Below are positions 16,283-24,846 of a stretch of DNA of 56,960 nt, piece after piece. Positions within the stretch are counted from its first letter, which is position 1; every line of letters starts with the position of its first letter. The stretch is from Alicyclobacillus sp. (GTDB lineage Bacteria; Bacillota; Bacilli; Alicyclobacillales; Alicyclobacillaceae), in contig JAIMAY010000017.1 in NCBI GenBank assembly GCA_023511725.1, positions 1 through 56,960 of the forward strand. The letters are read 5' to 3'. Under the pieces are notes generated by a model. It was given only the letters and a program-made list of their open reading frames with translations. It was not told where the DNA came from and did no database searches. Made by a program: the position numbers and the translations under genes.

Positions 16283-17707
16283 GTGCGAACCATCCCGGAT
16301 CGGCCTTGGACGGCCGAGGAGATTCTGCAACAGCTGGAGACCTATCGACAAGACGACATGCGTGCGGAAGGCGGCCGCGTGTGGGCGTACCTCTACGACA
16401 GCGGGTTGCATCACGCCGAGGCCGTCGCCCGCGAGGCGTTTATGCGCTTCCAAGCGCTGAACGCACTCGACTTTACCGTGTTTCCGAGTTTGCTGCGGCT
16501 GGAAAATGAGACGGTGCAGATGACGGCCGCACGCTTCCATCCAGGTCCGGACACCGTCGGTACCTTCACGTCCGGCGGTACGGAGAGTATCATGCTCGCG
16601 GTGAAGGCGGCTCGGGACTGGTTTCGCGACAAAAGGCCCGGCGTGGCTCAGCCGGAAATGGTGATCCCCGTCACCGCCCACGCCGCGTTTCACAAAGCCG
16701 CACACTGGCTGGGGCTGCGGCTTCGCATCCTCCCGGTCGATCCCGTCACCTTCACGGTGGACCCCGCCGCGGTCGAGGCAGCCATCACGCCAGAGACATG
16801 CCTTATCGTAGCGTCCGCGGTGAATTACTCGCACGGCGTGATGGATCCGATAGAGGAACTGGGCCGGATAGCCGAACGCCATGGGGTATGGCTGCACGTG
16901 GATGCGTGCATCGGGGGGTTCCTCCTGCACGACCTGGCGCGGCTCGGTGAAACGGTGCCGGCGTTTGATTTTCAGGTGCCGGGCGTCACGTCCCTCTCGG
17001 TGGACCTGCACAAATACGCCTACGCTCCGAAAGGCGCCTCGGTGGTGCTCTTTCGCACTCGAGATTTCAGAAAATATCAATACTTTGCGTGCACTCGCTG
17101 GAGTGGCTACCCCGTCCTGAACACCACACTGCAGTCCACCAAGTCGGGTGGGCCCTTGGCCGGTGCATGGGCCGTGCTGCACGCCATCGGCGATGAGGGG
17201 TACCTCCAGCTGGCGAAACGGGTCCTCGAGATCCGGAAGCGGTTGGAGCGTGATCTCCCGCAACGGGCCGATGTGCGCGTACTGGGCAGGCCGCAGGCTG
17301 GCCTGTTGGCCCTCGCGTCCGACACCATCCACCTGTTCGTGCTGGCCGATGAGATGCGTCGGCGCGGTTGGTACGTGCAGGTGCAACCGGGTCGCCCCGA
17401 GTACGGACTGGATCCCAGCCTGCACCTGACTGTGACACCTGTGCGTGATCAGCACCTGGATGAATTTCTCGCCGACTTCGCGGAGGCAGCGCGTCGCACG
17501 GCATCAAGCCAGGGTGTGGATGTGAATGCTGTTCTGTCCCGGATGGAATTCGCGCAGGCGGACGTTGATGCGGTTCTCACGGCGGCGGGTGTGGGTCCGG
17601 AGGGATTGCCGCAGGACATGGCAGCGGTGAACACGCTGCTGCGCGTGCTGCCGCCGGAGTTAACGGAGCAATTGTTCATTCATCTGGCCAACACGTGGTT
17701 TCGGTGA
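16283..17707 (+). CDS. Sphingosine-1-phosphate lyase-like PLP-dependent enzyme
   Basis: 474-residue fold-type-I PLP enzyme of the group II decarboxylase superfamily. Landmarks: TSGGTES (96-102, phosphate loop), AHAAFHKAA (132-140, ring-stacking His), HVDACIGGF (205-213, Asp that pairs with the pyridine nitrogen), and VDLHKYAYAPKGAS with Schiff-base Lys244. These four match the S1P lyase (Dpl1p) signatures better than those of glutamate or aromatic amino acid decarboxylases. No transmembrane anchor is present, as in bacterial homologues. GTG start at 16283 with AAGGGAG upstream. A role in splitting phosphorylated long-chain bases or other phosphoamino alcohols is inferred; amino acid decarboxylation remains possible. 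Confidence 0.8.
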   Translation: MRTIPDRPWTAEEILQQLETYRQDDMRAEGGRVWAYLYDSGLHHAEAVAREAFMRFQALNALDFTVFPSLLRLENETVQMTAARFHPGPDTVGTFTSGGTESIMLAVKAARDWFRDKRPGVAQPEMVIPVTAHAAFHKAAHWLGLRLRILPVDPVTFTVDPAAVEAAITPETCLIVASAVNYSHGVMDPIEELGRIAERHGVWLHVDACIGGFLLHDLARLGETVPAFDFQVPGVTSLSVDLHKYAYAPKGASVVLFRTRDFRKYQYFACTRWSGYPVLNTTLQSTKSGGPLAGAWAVLHAIGDEGYLQLAKRVLEIRKRLERDLPQRADVRVLGRPQAGLLALASDTIHLFVLADEMRRRGWYVQVQPGRPEYGLDPSLHLTVTPVRDQHLDEFLADFAEAARRTASSQGVDVNAVLSRMEFAQADVDAVLTAAGVGPEGLPQDMAAVNTLLRVLPPELTEQLFIHLANTWFR

Positions 17708-17735
17708 AGCATCTCTACGTAAAGGAGATGGGCGT

Positions 17736-18959
17736 GTGAACCGATGGGTGGCTCTGCTGGGGTTCGCCCTCCTGATCTGTGGTTCGCAGATGACGTGGCT
17801 CACGTTCTCGCCGGTCACAACAGACGTAGCCCAGGCCATGCACGTATCGGTCGGTCTGGTCGGTGATTTATCAGCGCTGTTTCCCCTGGTGTACATCCTC
17901 ATGGGGCTGCCGGCGGGAAGATGGGTGGACGTTCGGTTTCGGGCGGCGCTGGTGGCCGCCGCCCTGCTCATTGGCGTGCCGGCGGTTCTCCGCGTGCTAT
18001 GGCCGGCATCCTACCCTTGGCAATTCGCGATGCAAGTTTTGCTAGCTATCGGTCAGCCCTTCGTACTCAACGCCATCCCGGCCTTTGCCATGCGCTGGTT
18101 CCCAGAGCAACGCCGGCCGGTGGCCATCGCGCTTTGCAGCGTGGCCATGTTCCTCGGCATTGTCGTCGTGATGCTCATTTCACCGTTCCTCTGGCCGCAC
18201 GGAGGGCTTGCGGCGGTGGAGTGGGGAAGTGCTTTCGTCCCGGTGCTGGGGATGCTCGGTACGTTGCTGGCCGCGTACAAACCGGCCGATCCCGATGCGA
18301 ATGCGGCGCCGCAGGTGCCCGCCACGTCGCTGCGCACCGCCATCGTTCCGCTGCTCAGGGATGGGACGTTCTGGTTGCTGACGGGTCTGCTTGCCATCGG
18401 CGTTGGCCTGTTCGATGCGCTCAACACTTGGCTACAGCCCATCCTCGCCGTGTACGGACTGGGTTCGGTGGCCGGCAATCTTCTGGCCTGGATGACCGTG
18501 GTAGGGATTATCGGATCAGCGGTGCTGCCCCCATGGGCTGCGGCGCGTAACCGTCGACGCGGACTGTTGCGTCTCGCGGTGGGCATCACCACGCTGATGT
18601 TCGTCGCCATGCTGGTGTCGCATGCCATCTGGTGGCTCGTGGTGTGGATGACGCTCGATGGCCTGGTCCTGCTCACCGGTTATCCCGTGATCATGGACTG
18701 GGTGGAGCGATATGTGGGCACTGCAAGGCAGGGCGTCGCCGTGGGTTTCATGATGCTCACAAGTCACATCATGGGCAATGCCCTTATCTTCATCGTGCAG
18801 GCCGTGCTGTCCCATCCGGCGGTGGCCATCGCCGTGATGGGCGCGGCTGCCCTGTGCGGCAGCGTTCTTGCATGGCGGTTGCCCGGAACCATCGTGGCCA
18901 TGGAGCGGCAGCCGCTCCCTCCGGCGGGGGGCGGCGACGGTGTGAACATCCAGACGTGA
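17736..18959 (+). CDS. MFS transporter
   Basis: 407 residues with about 12 hydrophobic segments and the loop 2-3 signature GLPAGRWVDVRFR typical of major facilitator proteins; several residues resemble the NNP/feline-leukaemia-receptor-like branch (MDWVERYVGTARQGVAVGFM). GTG start at 17736 with AAAGGAG upstream. It follows the S1P-lyase-like gene by 28 bases and probably belongs to the same transcript, so it might carry the substrate or product of that pathway. The substrate cannot be predicted. Confidence 0.85.
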   Translation: MNRWVALLGFALLICGSQMTWLTFSPVTTDVAQAMHVSVGLVGDLSALFPLVYILMGLPAGRWVDVRFRAALVAAALLIGVPAVLRVLWPASYPWQFAMQVLLAIGQPFVLNAIPAFAMRWFPEQRRPVAIALCSVAMFLGIVVVMLISPFLWPHGGLAAVEWGSAFVPVLGMLGTLLAAYKPADPDANAAPQVPATSLRTAIVPLLRDGTFWLLTGLLAIGVGLFDALNTWLQPILAVYGLGSVAGNLLAWMTVVGIIGSAVLPPWAAARNRRRGLLRLAVGITTLMFVAMLVSHAIWWLVVWMTLDGLVLLTGYPVIMDWVERYVGTARQGVAVGFMMLTSHIMGNALIFIVQAVLSHPAVAIAVMGAAALCGSVLAWRLPGTIVAMERQPLPPAGGGDGVNIQT

Positions 18960-19042
18960 CCGTCTCGTTTTGCGGTAGTCCGTGATTGACGCGCAGCGGT
19001 GCCCAGAGCGTGAAGACGCAGGGCACCGGTTCACTGCGCTGG

Positions 19043-19438
19043 TCACAGATACGCGCTGGCCGGCGTGTTGGGCAGTTCCTCATCCAATCGTCGGATAATC
19101 CGGTTCTTCTCGTCGAGGATGGCTATCCGAGGACGGAGCCCTCGGGCTTCGCTCTCCGCGACCCACGCGTAACTCATGATGATCACCTTGTCACCCGGTT
19201 GAACCAACCTCGCGGCGGCCCCATTGAGGCAGACTTCACCGCTTCCAGGCTCGCCGGCAATCACGTACGTTTCCAGGCGTGCCCCATTGTTGTTGTTCAC
19301 GACGTGCACTTGTTCGCCCGGTAGAATATCGAGGGCGTGCAGCAGGTCGGTATCGATGGTGATGCTGCCCACATAGTTCAGGTTCGCCCCGGTCACGGTG
19401 GCGCCGTGGATCTTGGCCCTCAGCATGGCGCGATACAT
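19043..19438 (-). CDS. panD: Aspartate 1-decarboxylase
   Basis: 131-residue pyruvoyl-dependent enzyme making beta-alanine for pantothenate and CoA. The self-cleavage site is the Gly-Ser of YVGSITID (S25 becomes the pyruvoyl group); K9, Y58-equivalent and the [11 protein letters not shown] segment are conserved. The ATG at 19438 is preceded by AAAGGAG and matches the family N-terminus [16 protein letters not shown]; the longer frame upstream is not conserved. panB and panC are not nearby, so panD stands as a single gene. Confidence 0.97.
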   Translation of the reverse strand: MYRAMLRAKIHGATVTGANLNYVGSITIDTDLLHALDILPGEQVHVVNNNNGARLETYVIAGEPGSGEVCLNGAAARLVQPGDKVIIMSYAWVAESEARGLRPRIAILDEKNRIIRRLDEELPNTPASAYL

Positions 19439-19511
19439 GAGGATACTCCTTTCCATATGGCGATGCGCCGTCGGTGGCCTGACCAGCTCACCGCGGTTAT
19501 TCCATGTTTTC

Positions 19512-19540
19512 GTTATACCCCGCGGACGCGCGGCGGTCCA
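19512..19540 (-). promoter_or_regulatory. Probable panD promoter
   Basis: On the minus strand TGGACC, a 17-base spacer and TATAAC, about 75 bases before the panD start. Confidence 0.4.
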
Positions 19541-19563
19541 GCAGGAGCATGAGGAGAGCCAGA

Positions 19564-19592
19564 TTGTGGCACGGGCCGCCATGGCGTACAAT
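19564..19592 (+). promoter_or_regulatory. Probable promoter of the GH4 operon
   Basis: TTGTGG (19564-19569), 17-base spacer, TACAAT (19587-19592), 34 bases before the GH4 start; divergent from the panD promoter. Confidence 0.45.
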
Positions 19593-19625
19593 CCATGACA
19601 GCAAGCGACGGAGGAGGCGGCGTGC

Positions 19626-20954
19626 ATGGACAAGGGTGACAGGGCGTGGAAGTTGGTGGTGATTGGGGGCGGATCGTCGTATACCCCGGAGTTGGTCGAC
19701 GGACTTGTTCGCTATCACGAGTCGTTGCCCGTGCGCGAGCTTTGGCTGGTCGATATTGAGGCGGGGCGCGAAAAGCTGGAAATTGTCGCGGACTTGGCAC
19801 GACGGATGGTGACCAAGGCTGGCGTACCCATGGATATCCGGACCACGCTGGACCGCCGCGAGGCGCTGCCTGGCGCGGACGCGGTGATCACGCAGCTCCG
19901 GGTGGGCCTGCTCGAAGCGCGGGCGAAGGACGAGCGAATCGCACTGCGGCACGGCTGCATCGGTCAGGAGACCACCGGTGCGGGGGGATTCGCGAAGGCG
20001 CTGCGGACCGTTCCGGTCATCCTCGAGATCTGCCGTGACATGCGCGAGTTGGCGCCGGACGCCTGGCTGGTCAACTTCACCAATCCGGCTGGGCTGGTGA
20101 CAGAGGCGGTGCTGCGGTATGGCGGCGGTGTGCCGTGTGTGGGGGTTTGCAACCTGCCGATCACGACCCGCATGTTCATCGCCCGCCTGCTCAACGTGGA
20201 CCCGGACGCCGTCGAGATTGAGGTGGTCGGGATCAATCACCTGCACTGGGTCACGCGCGTGTGGGTGGAGGGACAGGACATTCTCCCGGACCTGCTCAGC
20301 CGCTACGCGGACCCTCAGCAGCGTGGCGGTATCCCGGCCAATATTCCAGAGTTTCACTGGGATCCGGACCTTTTGCGCAGCCTGAGGGCCATCCCGTGCA
20401 GCTATCTCCGTTATTATTACGCGGCGGATGAGGTGCTGGAGGAGCAGCGCCGCGCCCTGAGCGCCGAAGGTACGCGGGCCGAGGTCGTGATGCGCGTCGA
20501 GAAAGAGCTGTTCGAACTCTATCGCCGGCCAGACCTGCGCGAGAAACCGCCGCAGTTGTCCGCGCGAGGCGGTGCGTACTATTCCGAGGTGGCGTTGCAA
20601 CTGCTCGAAGCAATGCGCAACCATCGTCTCAACATCCAGACCCTCAATGTCAGAAACGGCGGCATCCTCCCCTTTCTTCCGGCCGATGCCTGCATCGAGG
20701 TCAACTGTGTGGTTGGTCGCATGGGGCCACGTCCCATCCCGGTGACAACGGAGGTCTCCCCGGCCATCCGCGGCCTTTTGCAGACCGTGAAAGCGTACGA
20801 GGAGCTCACCATTGAGGCGGCCGTTCACGGGGACTGGCAGAGCGCGTGGATGGCGCTGACGCTGCATCCGCTGGTGCCGTCCGCCGCGGTGGCCAAGCGC
20901 CTTCTCGACGATATCCTGCGTGAGCACGCCCCGTATCTGCCGCAGTTTCGCTGA
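19626..20954 (+). CDS. Family 4 glycoside hydrolase (6-phospho-beta-glucosidase type)
   Basis: 442 residues. GH4 enzymes hydrolyse 6-phospho-glycosides through an NAD- and Mn-dependent oxidation-elimination route. The NAD site is [14 protein letters not shown] at 11-24, [12 protein letters not shown] at 150-161 is the conserved family block, and the metal ligands are C175 (GVCNLP) and H205 (GINHLHW). GGAGGAGG precedes the ATG. Sequence features fit the LicH/CelF/ChbF 6-phospho-beta-glucosidase branch. The neighbouring BadF-type kinase and MFS carrier, rather than a PTS, suggest the sugar is phosphorylated after entry. Confidence 0.9.
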   Translation: MDKGDRAWKLVVIGGGSSYTPELVDGLVRYHESLPVRELWLVDIEAGREKLEIVADLARRMVTKAGVPMDIRTTLDRREALPGADAVITQLRVGLLEARAKDERIALRHGCIGQETTGAGGFAKALRTVPVILEICRDMRELAPDAWLVNFTNPAGLVTEAVLRYGGGVPCVGVCNLPITTRMFIARLLNVDPDAVEIEVVGINHLHWVTRVWVEGQDILPDLLSRYADPQQRGGIPANIPEFHWDPDLLRSLRAIPCSYLRYYYAADEVLEEQRRALSAEGTRAEVVMRVEKELFELYRRPDLREKPPQLSARGGAYYSEVALQLLEAMRNHRLNIQTLNVRNGGILPFLPADACIEVNCVVGRMGPRPIPVTTEVSPAIRGLLQTVKAYEELTIEAAVHGDWQSAWMALTLHPLVPSAAVAKRLLDDILREHAPYLPQFR

Positions 20955-21050
20955 ACCCGGGACGGGGGGCTGACGCAGGAAGACGAATGCGGCGAAGCGA
21001 AGGATGACAACGAAGATGCCAGTTCACCACCAACTCGGGAGGGACGCGGC

Positions 21051-22040
21051 GTGTGGTGCCTGGGTGTCGATGGCGGAAACAGCAAAACGGTGGCGGTCGT
21101 GATCGACGGAGACGGCAGGGTCCAAGGTTTGGGTCAGGCAGGAGGGAGTAACTACCAAACCGCCGGTCTACGATCCGCGTCGCGCGAACTGCAGCGCGCC
21201 ACGGAGATGGCGCTGGCCGAGGCGGGCATTGCGAAGGAGGAGCTGGCGTCGGCCGTGTTCGCCTTGGCGGGGGCGGACAGGCCGGTGGATGTGGAGCGGA
21301 TCGAAGGGATGTTGGCGCAGCTAGGTACGCCGCACTGGTCGTTGGTCTGCGACACCCATGCCGGCCTGCGGCTGGGTGGGCCGGCGCAGGTGGGGGTGGT
21401 GCTGATTTGCGGCGCGGGTACAAATGCCTTCGGCCGAAGCCCCGCCGGTGCGGCGGTGCAAACCGGCGGGTTCGGCTGGCTGTTCGGCGATGGTGCGGGC
21501 GGGGACCACTTGGCGAGGCTCGCCTTCCGTGCGGCCATTCGGGCGTGGGAGCACCGTGATCCGCCGACGCTGCTGATGACCCAGGTCCCTGCACACCTGG
21601 GTTTTGCTGACGTACCCGCGATGGTGGAACACTTTCTTGAGCAGCCGTGGCCGCAGATCCCGCTGGAGTTGGCCGAGGTGGTGCATGACGCGGCACGGGC
21701 GGGCGATGCCACCGCCTGCGCGCTGTTGGAAGAGCTGGGCAGGGAGTTGGCACTGGCCGCCCATTCGGTGCTGATACGCCTCGGCTGGCCTGCGGCGCAG
21801 GAGGCGTCCATCGTGTTGATTGGGAGCATCCTGCAAAAGGGCCGGGACCCGCGGGTGCTCAGCCAGCTCTCTCGCGTTCTGGAGGAACGCGGCTGGCGGC
21901 ATCGCCTGGTGATCCCGGAGGCGCCGCCCGTGTGGGGAGCGGCGCTGCTGGCGCTGGACAGCGCGGGCGTGCGGCTGGCGCGGGAGCGGGAGGTCCACCT
22001 CGGGCGCGCGCTGTGGGCACGTCTCAGCAGTTCGGCGTGA
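21051..22040 (+). CDS. BadF/BcrA-type sugar kinase (N-acetylglucosamine kinase-like)
   Basis: 329-residue ASKHA-fold ATPase. The phosphate-1 motif LGVDGGNSKTVAVV is at 4-17, the core includes FALAGADRP and CDTHAGLRLGG, and the adenosine region is VVLICGAGTNAFGRS with GGFGWLFGDGAGGDHLAR, all typical of BadF/BadG/BcrA/BcrD proteins close to N-acetylglucosamine kinase. GTG start at 21051 after GGGAGGG. Together with the GH4 gene 96 bases upstream it forms a small sugar-use unit, possibly for chitobiose- or cellobiose-like sugars. Confidence 0.85.
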   Translation: MWCLGVDGGNSKTVAVVIDGDGRVQGLGQAGGSNYQTAGLRSASRELQRATEMALAEAGIAKEELASAVFALAGADRPVDVERIEGMLAQLGTPHWSLVCDTHAGLRLGGPAQVGVVLICGAGTNAFGRSPAGAAVQTGGFGWLFGDGAGGDHLARLAFRAAIRAWEHRDPPTLLMTQVPAHLGFADVPAMVEHFLEQPWPQIPLELAEVVHDAARAGDATACALLEELGRELALAAHSVLIRLGWPAAQEASIVLIGSILQKGRDPRVLSQLSRVLEERGWRHRLVIPEAPPVWGAALLALDSAGVRLAREREVHLGRALWARLSSSA

Positions 22041-22093
22041 CAGGAGCGCGTCCATCCTTGGACGCCGGCCCGGATTCGCCCGGTGCGCCCCGC

Positions 22094-23305
22094 TCAGGCC
22101 GTCTCATCCGCCACGGCGGTTCCGTGGCGCGGCCCGCGCACGAAGATCACCACCGCAGCCGCCGTCGCGAACGATAGCCCCGCCAGGGTGAACAGCCAGC
22201 GATAGCCGGTCGCCGCATCCGGCGCAGCCACCAGCACCCAACCGCCCACGGCCGGGGCAATCACGGTGGGCAGGATGGAAGCGACACCCCAGATGCCGAG
22301 ATCGCGCGTGATGCGCTGCGGATCCGGCAGGGAATCGAGCGTGAGCGCCCAGCCCGTGGCGCTGAAGCCGCCGTAACCCAGGCCGAACGCCAGCGCGTAC
22401 AGGCTGATCCAGCGCATGTCAGGCCGCAGGGCGAAGCCGGCGGCGGCGAACGCCATCGGCAGGCAGGCCACGGCGGTGAGCAGCGGGCGCCGTCCGCGGT
22501 CCGACAGACGACCGAGCACAAGGCTGCTCACCACAGCGCCTGCGAGCGAAGCGGCTGCGACCCAGGCCGTCTGCTGCCGCGGCGCCGACACGTGCATCAC
22601 GTCGCGGAAGAAGTAGAGCACGAACGTCATCAGCAGCGTCATGCCGAGCGACACCACCGCCTGTGCTGCGAACACGAGAAGAAAGTCCCGCCTGTCGCGA
22701 AAGGCCGGCCGACGCGGCACGCCTTGGCCCGGCGAGGACAAGGCGTCAGGCATCGCCTGCGTGCTCAGATACCCAGCCAGGATGGCTCCAAACATCGGCC
22801 ACAGCGCCCACCTGTCCGGCAGAAGCGCCGCCATAAGCAGTCCCACAATGGTGCCGAGCAGCGTCGCGGCGCCATTGGATCCCGAGAGGGCCCCCCGCCG
22901 CTCGGGCGGCACCGCATCGTTCCACAGCGATTGATAGGCGACGGTGGTCACGCTGTGCCCGGCCATCGTGACCAGGCAAAACACGAAAAACGAAAGGCGG
23001 GTGTACGCCCAGTAGATGCCCGCCAAACCGATCAGGTTGAGCGCGGCGCCGCACGCGATGGCAAGGCGGCGGCTGCGGCGGCTGGCTCTGGATCCGTCCA
23101 CCCACGCGCCCACCGCCACGGGCAGCACCATCCCTGCGAAGGCGCCGGCGGTGGAGAGTTCGGCGAGCGCCTGCGTGTGGCCGGTGGGATCGAGATCGGC
23201 CAGCAGGGCGGGCACGGTGATGGTCAGCAGCGCGGAGGATTGAAAGTTGAGTCCGAAAGCGTAGAGATTGGCCACCACATGTTGCGACCACGCCGAAGCA
23301 GCCAT
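22094..23305 (-). CDS. MFS transporter
   Basis: 403 residues with about 12 membrane segments; loop 2-3 reads VGAWVDGSRASRRSRR and loop 8-9 LGRLSDRGRRP, both MFS signatures, the second almost canonical. The start at 23305 (MAASAWSQHVV) is chosen because residues before it are polar and not family-like, although the AGGAG is about 13 bases away. It faces the GH4-kinase pair tail to tail and diverges from the 4-hydroxyphenylacetate operon regulator; it could be the uptake system for either. Substrate unknown. Confidence 0.82.
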   Translation of the reverse strand: MAASAWSQHVVANLYAFGLNFQSSALLTITVPALLADLDPTGHTQALAELSTAGAFAGMVLPVAVGAWVDGSRASRRSRRLAIACGAALNLIGLAGIYWAYTRLSFFVFCLVTMAGHSVTTVAYQSLWNDAVPPERRGALSGSNGAATLLGTIVGLLMAALLPDRWALWPMFGAILAGYLSTQAMPDALSSPGQGVPRRPAFRDRRDFLLVFAAQAVVSLGMTLLMTFVLYFFRDVMHVSAPRQQTAWVAAASLAGAVVSSLVLGRLSDRGRRPLLTAVACLPMAFAAAGFALRPDMRWISLYALAFGLGYGGFSATGWALTLDSLPDPQRITRDLGIWGVASILPTVIAPAVGGWVLVAAPDAATGYRWLFTLAGLSFATAAAVVIFVRGPRHGTAVADETA

Positions 23306-23405
23306 GGATGTCTCAACGCTCCTCTCTCCCTCTATTGTAAGCGAACTTTCCCATTTCTCTTCGATCTCGCTTGAAATCATATAGGATCTGTTATACGCTG
23401 TAGCC

Positions 23406-24131
23406 ATGGAGAAGCGTCTGAACAAACAGGCAGTTGCTTACGAATGGTTGAAGGCGAGGATCCTGGACGGGACGTTTGGTCCCGGCTACAGGATCGTGAT
23501 CGACCGCGTGGCGCGGGAGATGGGCGTCAGCCCCATCCCCGTTCGCGAAGCCATCCGCCGACTCGAAGCGGAAGGTTTTGTGGAGGTGGAACGCTTCACC
23601 GGTGCGAAGGTCACGCGCATCGACGGGTCCACATACGTGCAGACCCTGGCCGTGCTCGCGGTGTTGGAGGGCTACGCCACGGCACAGGCGTACCGACACC
23701 TCACGACGGAGGACTACGCGCGTTTGCGCGACACCAACGCCGCGATGGAGCGGGCGCGTGAGGACTTCGACCTGACCGCCTACAGCCGGCTCAACGAGCG
23801 GTTCCATGCCATCATCCTCGCACGCTGCCCGAATCCGTACCTGGCTGGACAGGTGCAGGCGGTGCAACAGCGGATGGATGCGGTGCGTGTGTCCGTGTTC
23901 AACCTGATTCCTCACCGCGCCGGCGACTCCATCGCCGAGCACACGGAGTTGATCCGATTGATGGAGGAGGACGCCGGCGAGGACGTGGTGGAACAATTCG
24001 CGCGAAGGCACAAACTGGCGACGCTGGAGGCATTTCGCCGTTGGCAGGCGGTGCACGATGGGTCGCGGATAGACAGGGAGGCAACGGTCGATGCGCTGGG
24101 TTCGCTTTCTGCACGCGGGACGGATTCATGA
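23406..24131 (+). CDS. GntR-family regulator (FCD type) of the hpa operon
   Basis: 241 residues: winged helix at about 8-75 (AYEWLKARILDGTFGPG, VSPIPVREAIRRLEAEGFV) and an FCD domain at about 80-215. Its 3' end overlaps the next gene by 41 bases, so it is co-transcribed with the 4-hydroxyphenylacetate genes and very probably regulates them. This differs from the enterobacterial hpa cluster, which uses HpaA (AraC) and HpaR (MarR). The divergent MFS gene shares the 100-base intergenic region and may be under the same control. Confidence 0.88.
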   Translation: MEKRLNKQAVAYEWLKARILDGTFGPGYRIVIDRVAREMGVSPIPVREAIRRLEAEGFVEVERFTGAKVTRIDGSTYVQTLAVLAVLEGYATAQAYRHLTTEDYARLRDTNAAMERAREDFDLTAYSRLNERFHAIILARCPNPYLAGQVQAVQQRMDAVRVSVFNLIPHRAGDSIAEHTELIRLMEEDAGEDVVEQFARRHKLATLEAFRRWQAVHDGSRIDREATVDALGSLSARGTDS

Positions 24132-24846
24132 GGGTCGCGTCACGGAGGAGGGCGTGCTTCTGGACGAGGGCGGCCACCGAGTGCCGGAGGCGGAGGTCAC
24201 GTGGTTACCGCCAGTGGAGGCAGGCACGGTCATCGGCCTCGCCTTGAACTACGCAGATCACGCCCGTGAACTGGGCCTTGATCTGCCCCGTGAGCCGGTC
24301 CTCTTCATCAAGCCGCCGACAGCCTTGACGGGGCATCGCAGTCCTATCATCTACCCGAGCGGGGCGCAGTACATGCATTACGAGGCGGAGTTGGCGGTCG
24401 TCATCGGCCGGACGGGCCGGCGCATCCGTCGGGAGGAGGCGATGGAGTACGTGCGCGGATACACCATCGCCAATGACGTGACGGTGCGGGACTTCGTGGG
24501 CAACATGTATCGCCCGCCCATTCGGGCCAAGGGATTTGACACGTTTGGTCCGATGGGGCCGTACCTGGTGGACAGGGACGATATTGCGGATCCGCACAGT
24601 CTCGCGGTGCGCACCTACGTCAACGGCGTGTTACGTCAGTCGGGGAACACGCGCGACCTCATCTTCCAGATTGAAACGCTGATTGAGTTCATCAGCTCGT
24701 TCATGACGCTTCGGCCGGGTGACGTGCTGTGGACCGGTACACCGCGCGGGATCTCGCCGGTGAAGCCGGGAGACGTGATTGCCATCGAGATTGAGGGACT
24801 GGGGCGCTTGGAGAATCCGGTGATTGCCGAGGAGGGAGGACGGTGA
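24091..24846 (+). CDS. hpaG: FAA-hydrolase-family isomerase/decarboxylase (HpaG-like)
   Basis: 251 residues of the fumarylacetoacetate hydrolase fold. Metal ligands appear in HYEAELAVVIG (two Glu) and GYTIANDVTVRD (Asp); IGLALNYADHARELG and LWTGTPRGISPVKPGD are family hallmarks. In the homoprotocatechuate path HpaG decarboxylates 5-oxopent-3-ene-1,2,5-tricarboxylate and isomerises the product. Here there is one domain (the E. coli enzyme has two), so another copy or a separate isomerase may be needed. GGGAGG precedes the ATG; the stop overlaps the hpaE start as TGATG. Confidence 0.85.
   Translation: MRWVRFLHAGRIHEGRVTEEGVLLDEGGHRVPEAEVTWLPPVEAGTVIGLALNYADHARELGLDLPREPVLFIKPPTALTGHRSPIIYPSGAQYMHYEAELAVVIGRTGRRIRREEAMEYVRGYTIANDVTVRDFVGNMYRPPIRAKGFDTFGPMGPYLVDRDDIADPHSLAVRTYVNGVLRQSGNTRDLIFQIETLIEFISSFMTLRPGDVLWTGTPRGISPVKPGDVIAIEIEGLGRLENPVIAEEGGR

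Noticed and set aside
22048-22065. GCGTCC/GGACGC hairpin after the sugar kinase as a terminator
   Set aside because: Only six base pairs and no T run on either strand; too weak to list as a feature.
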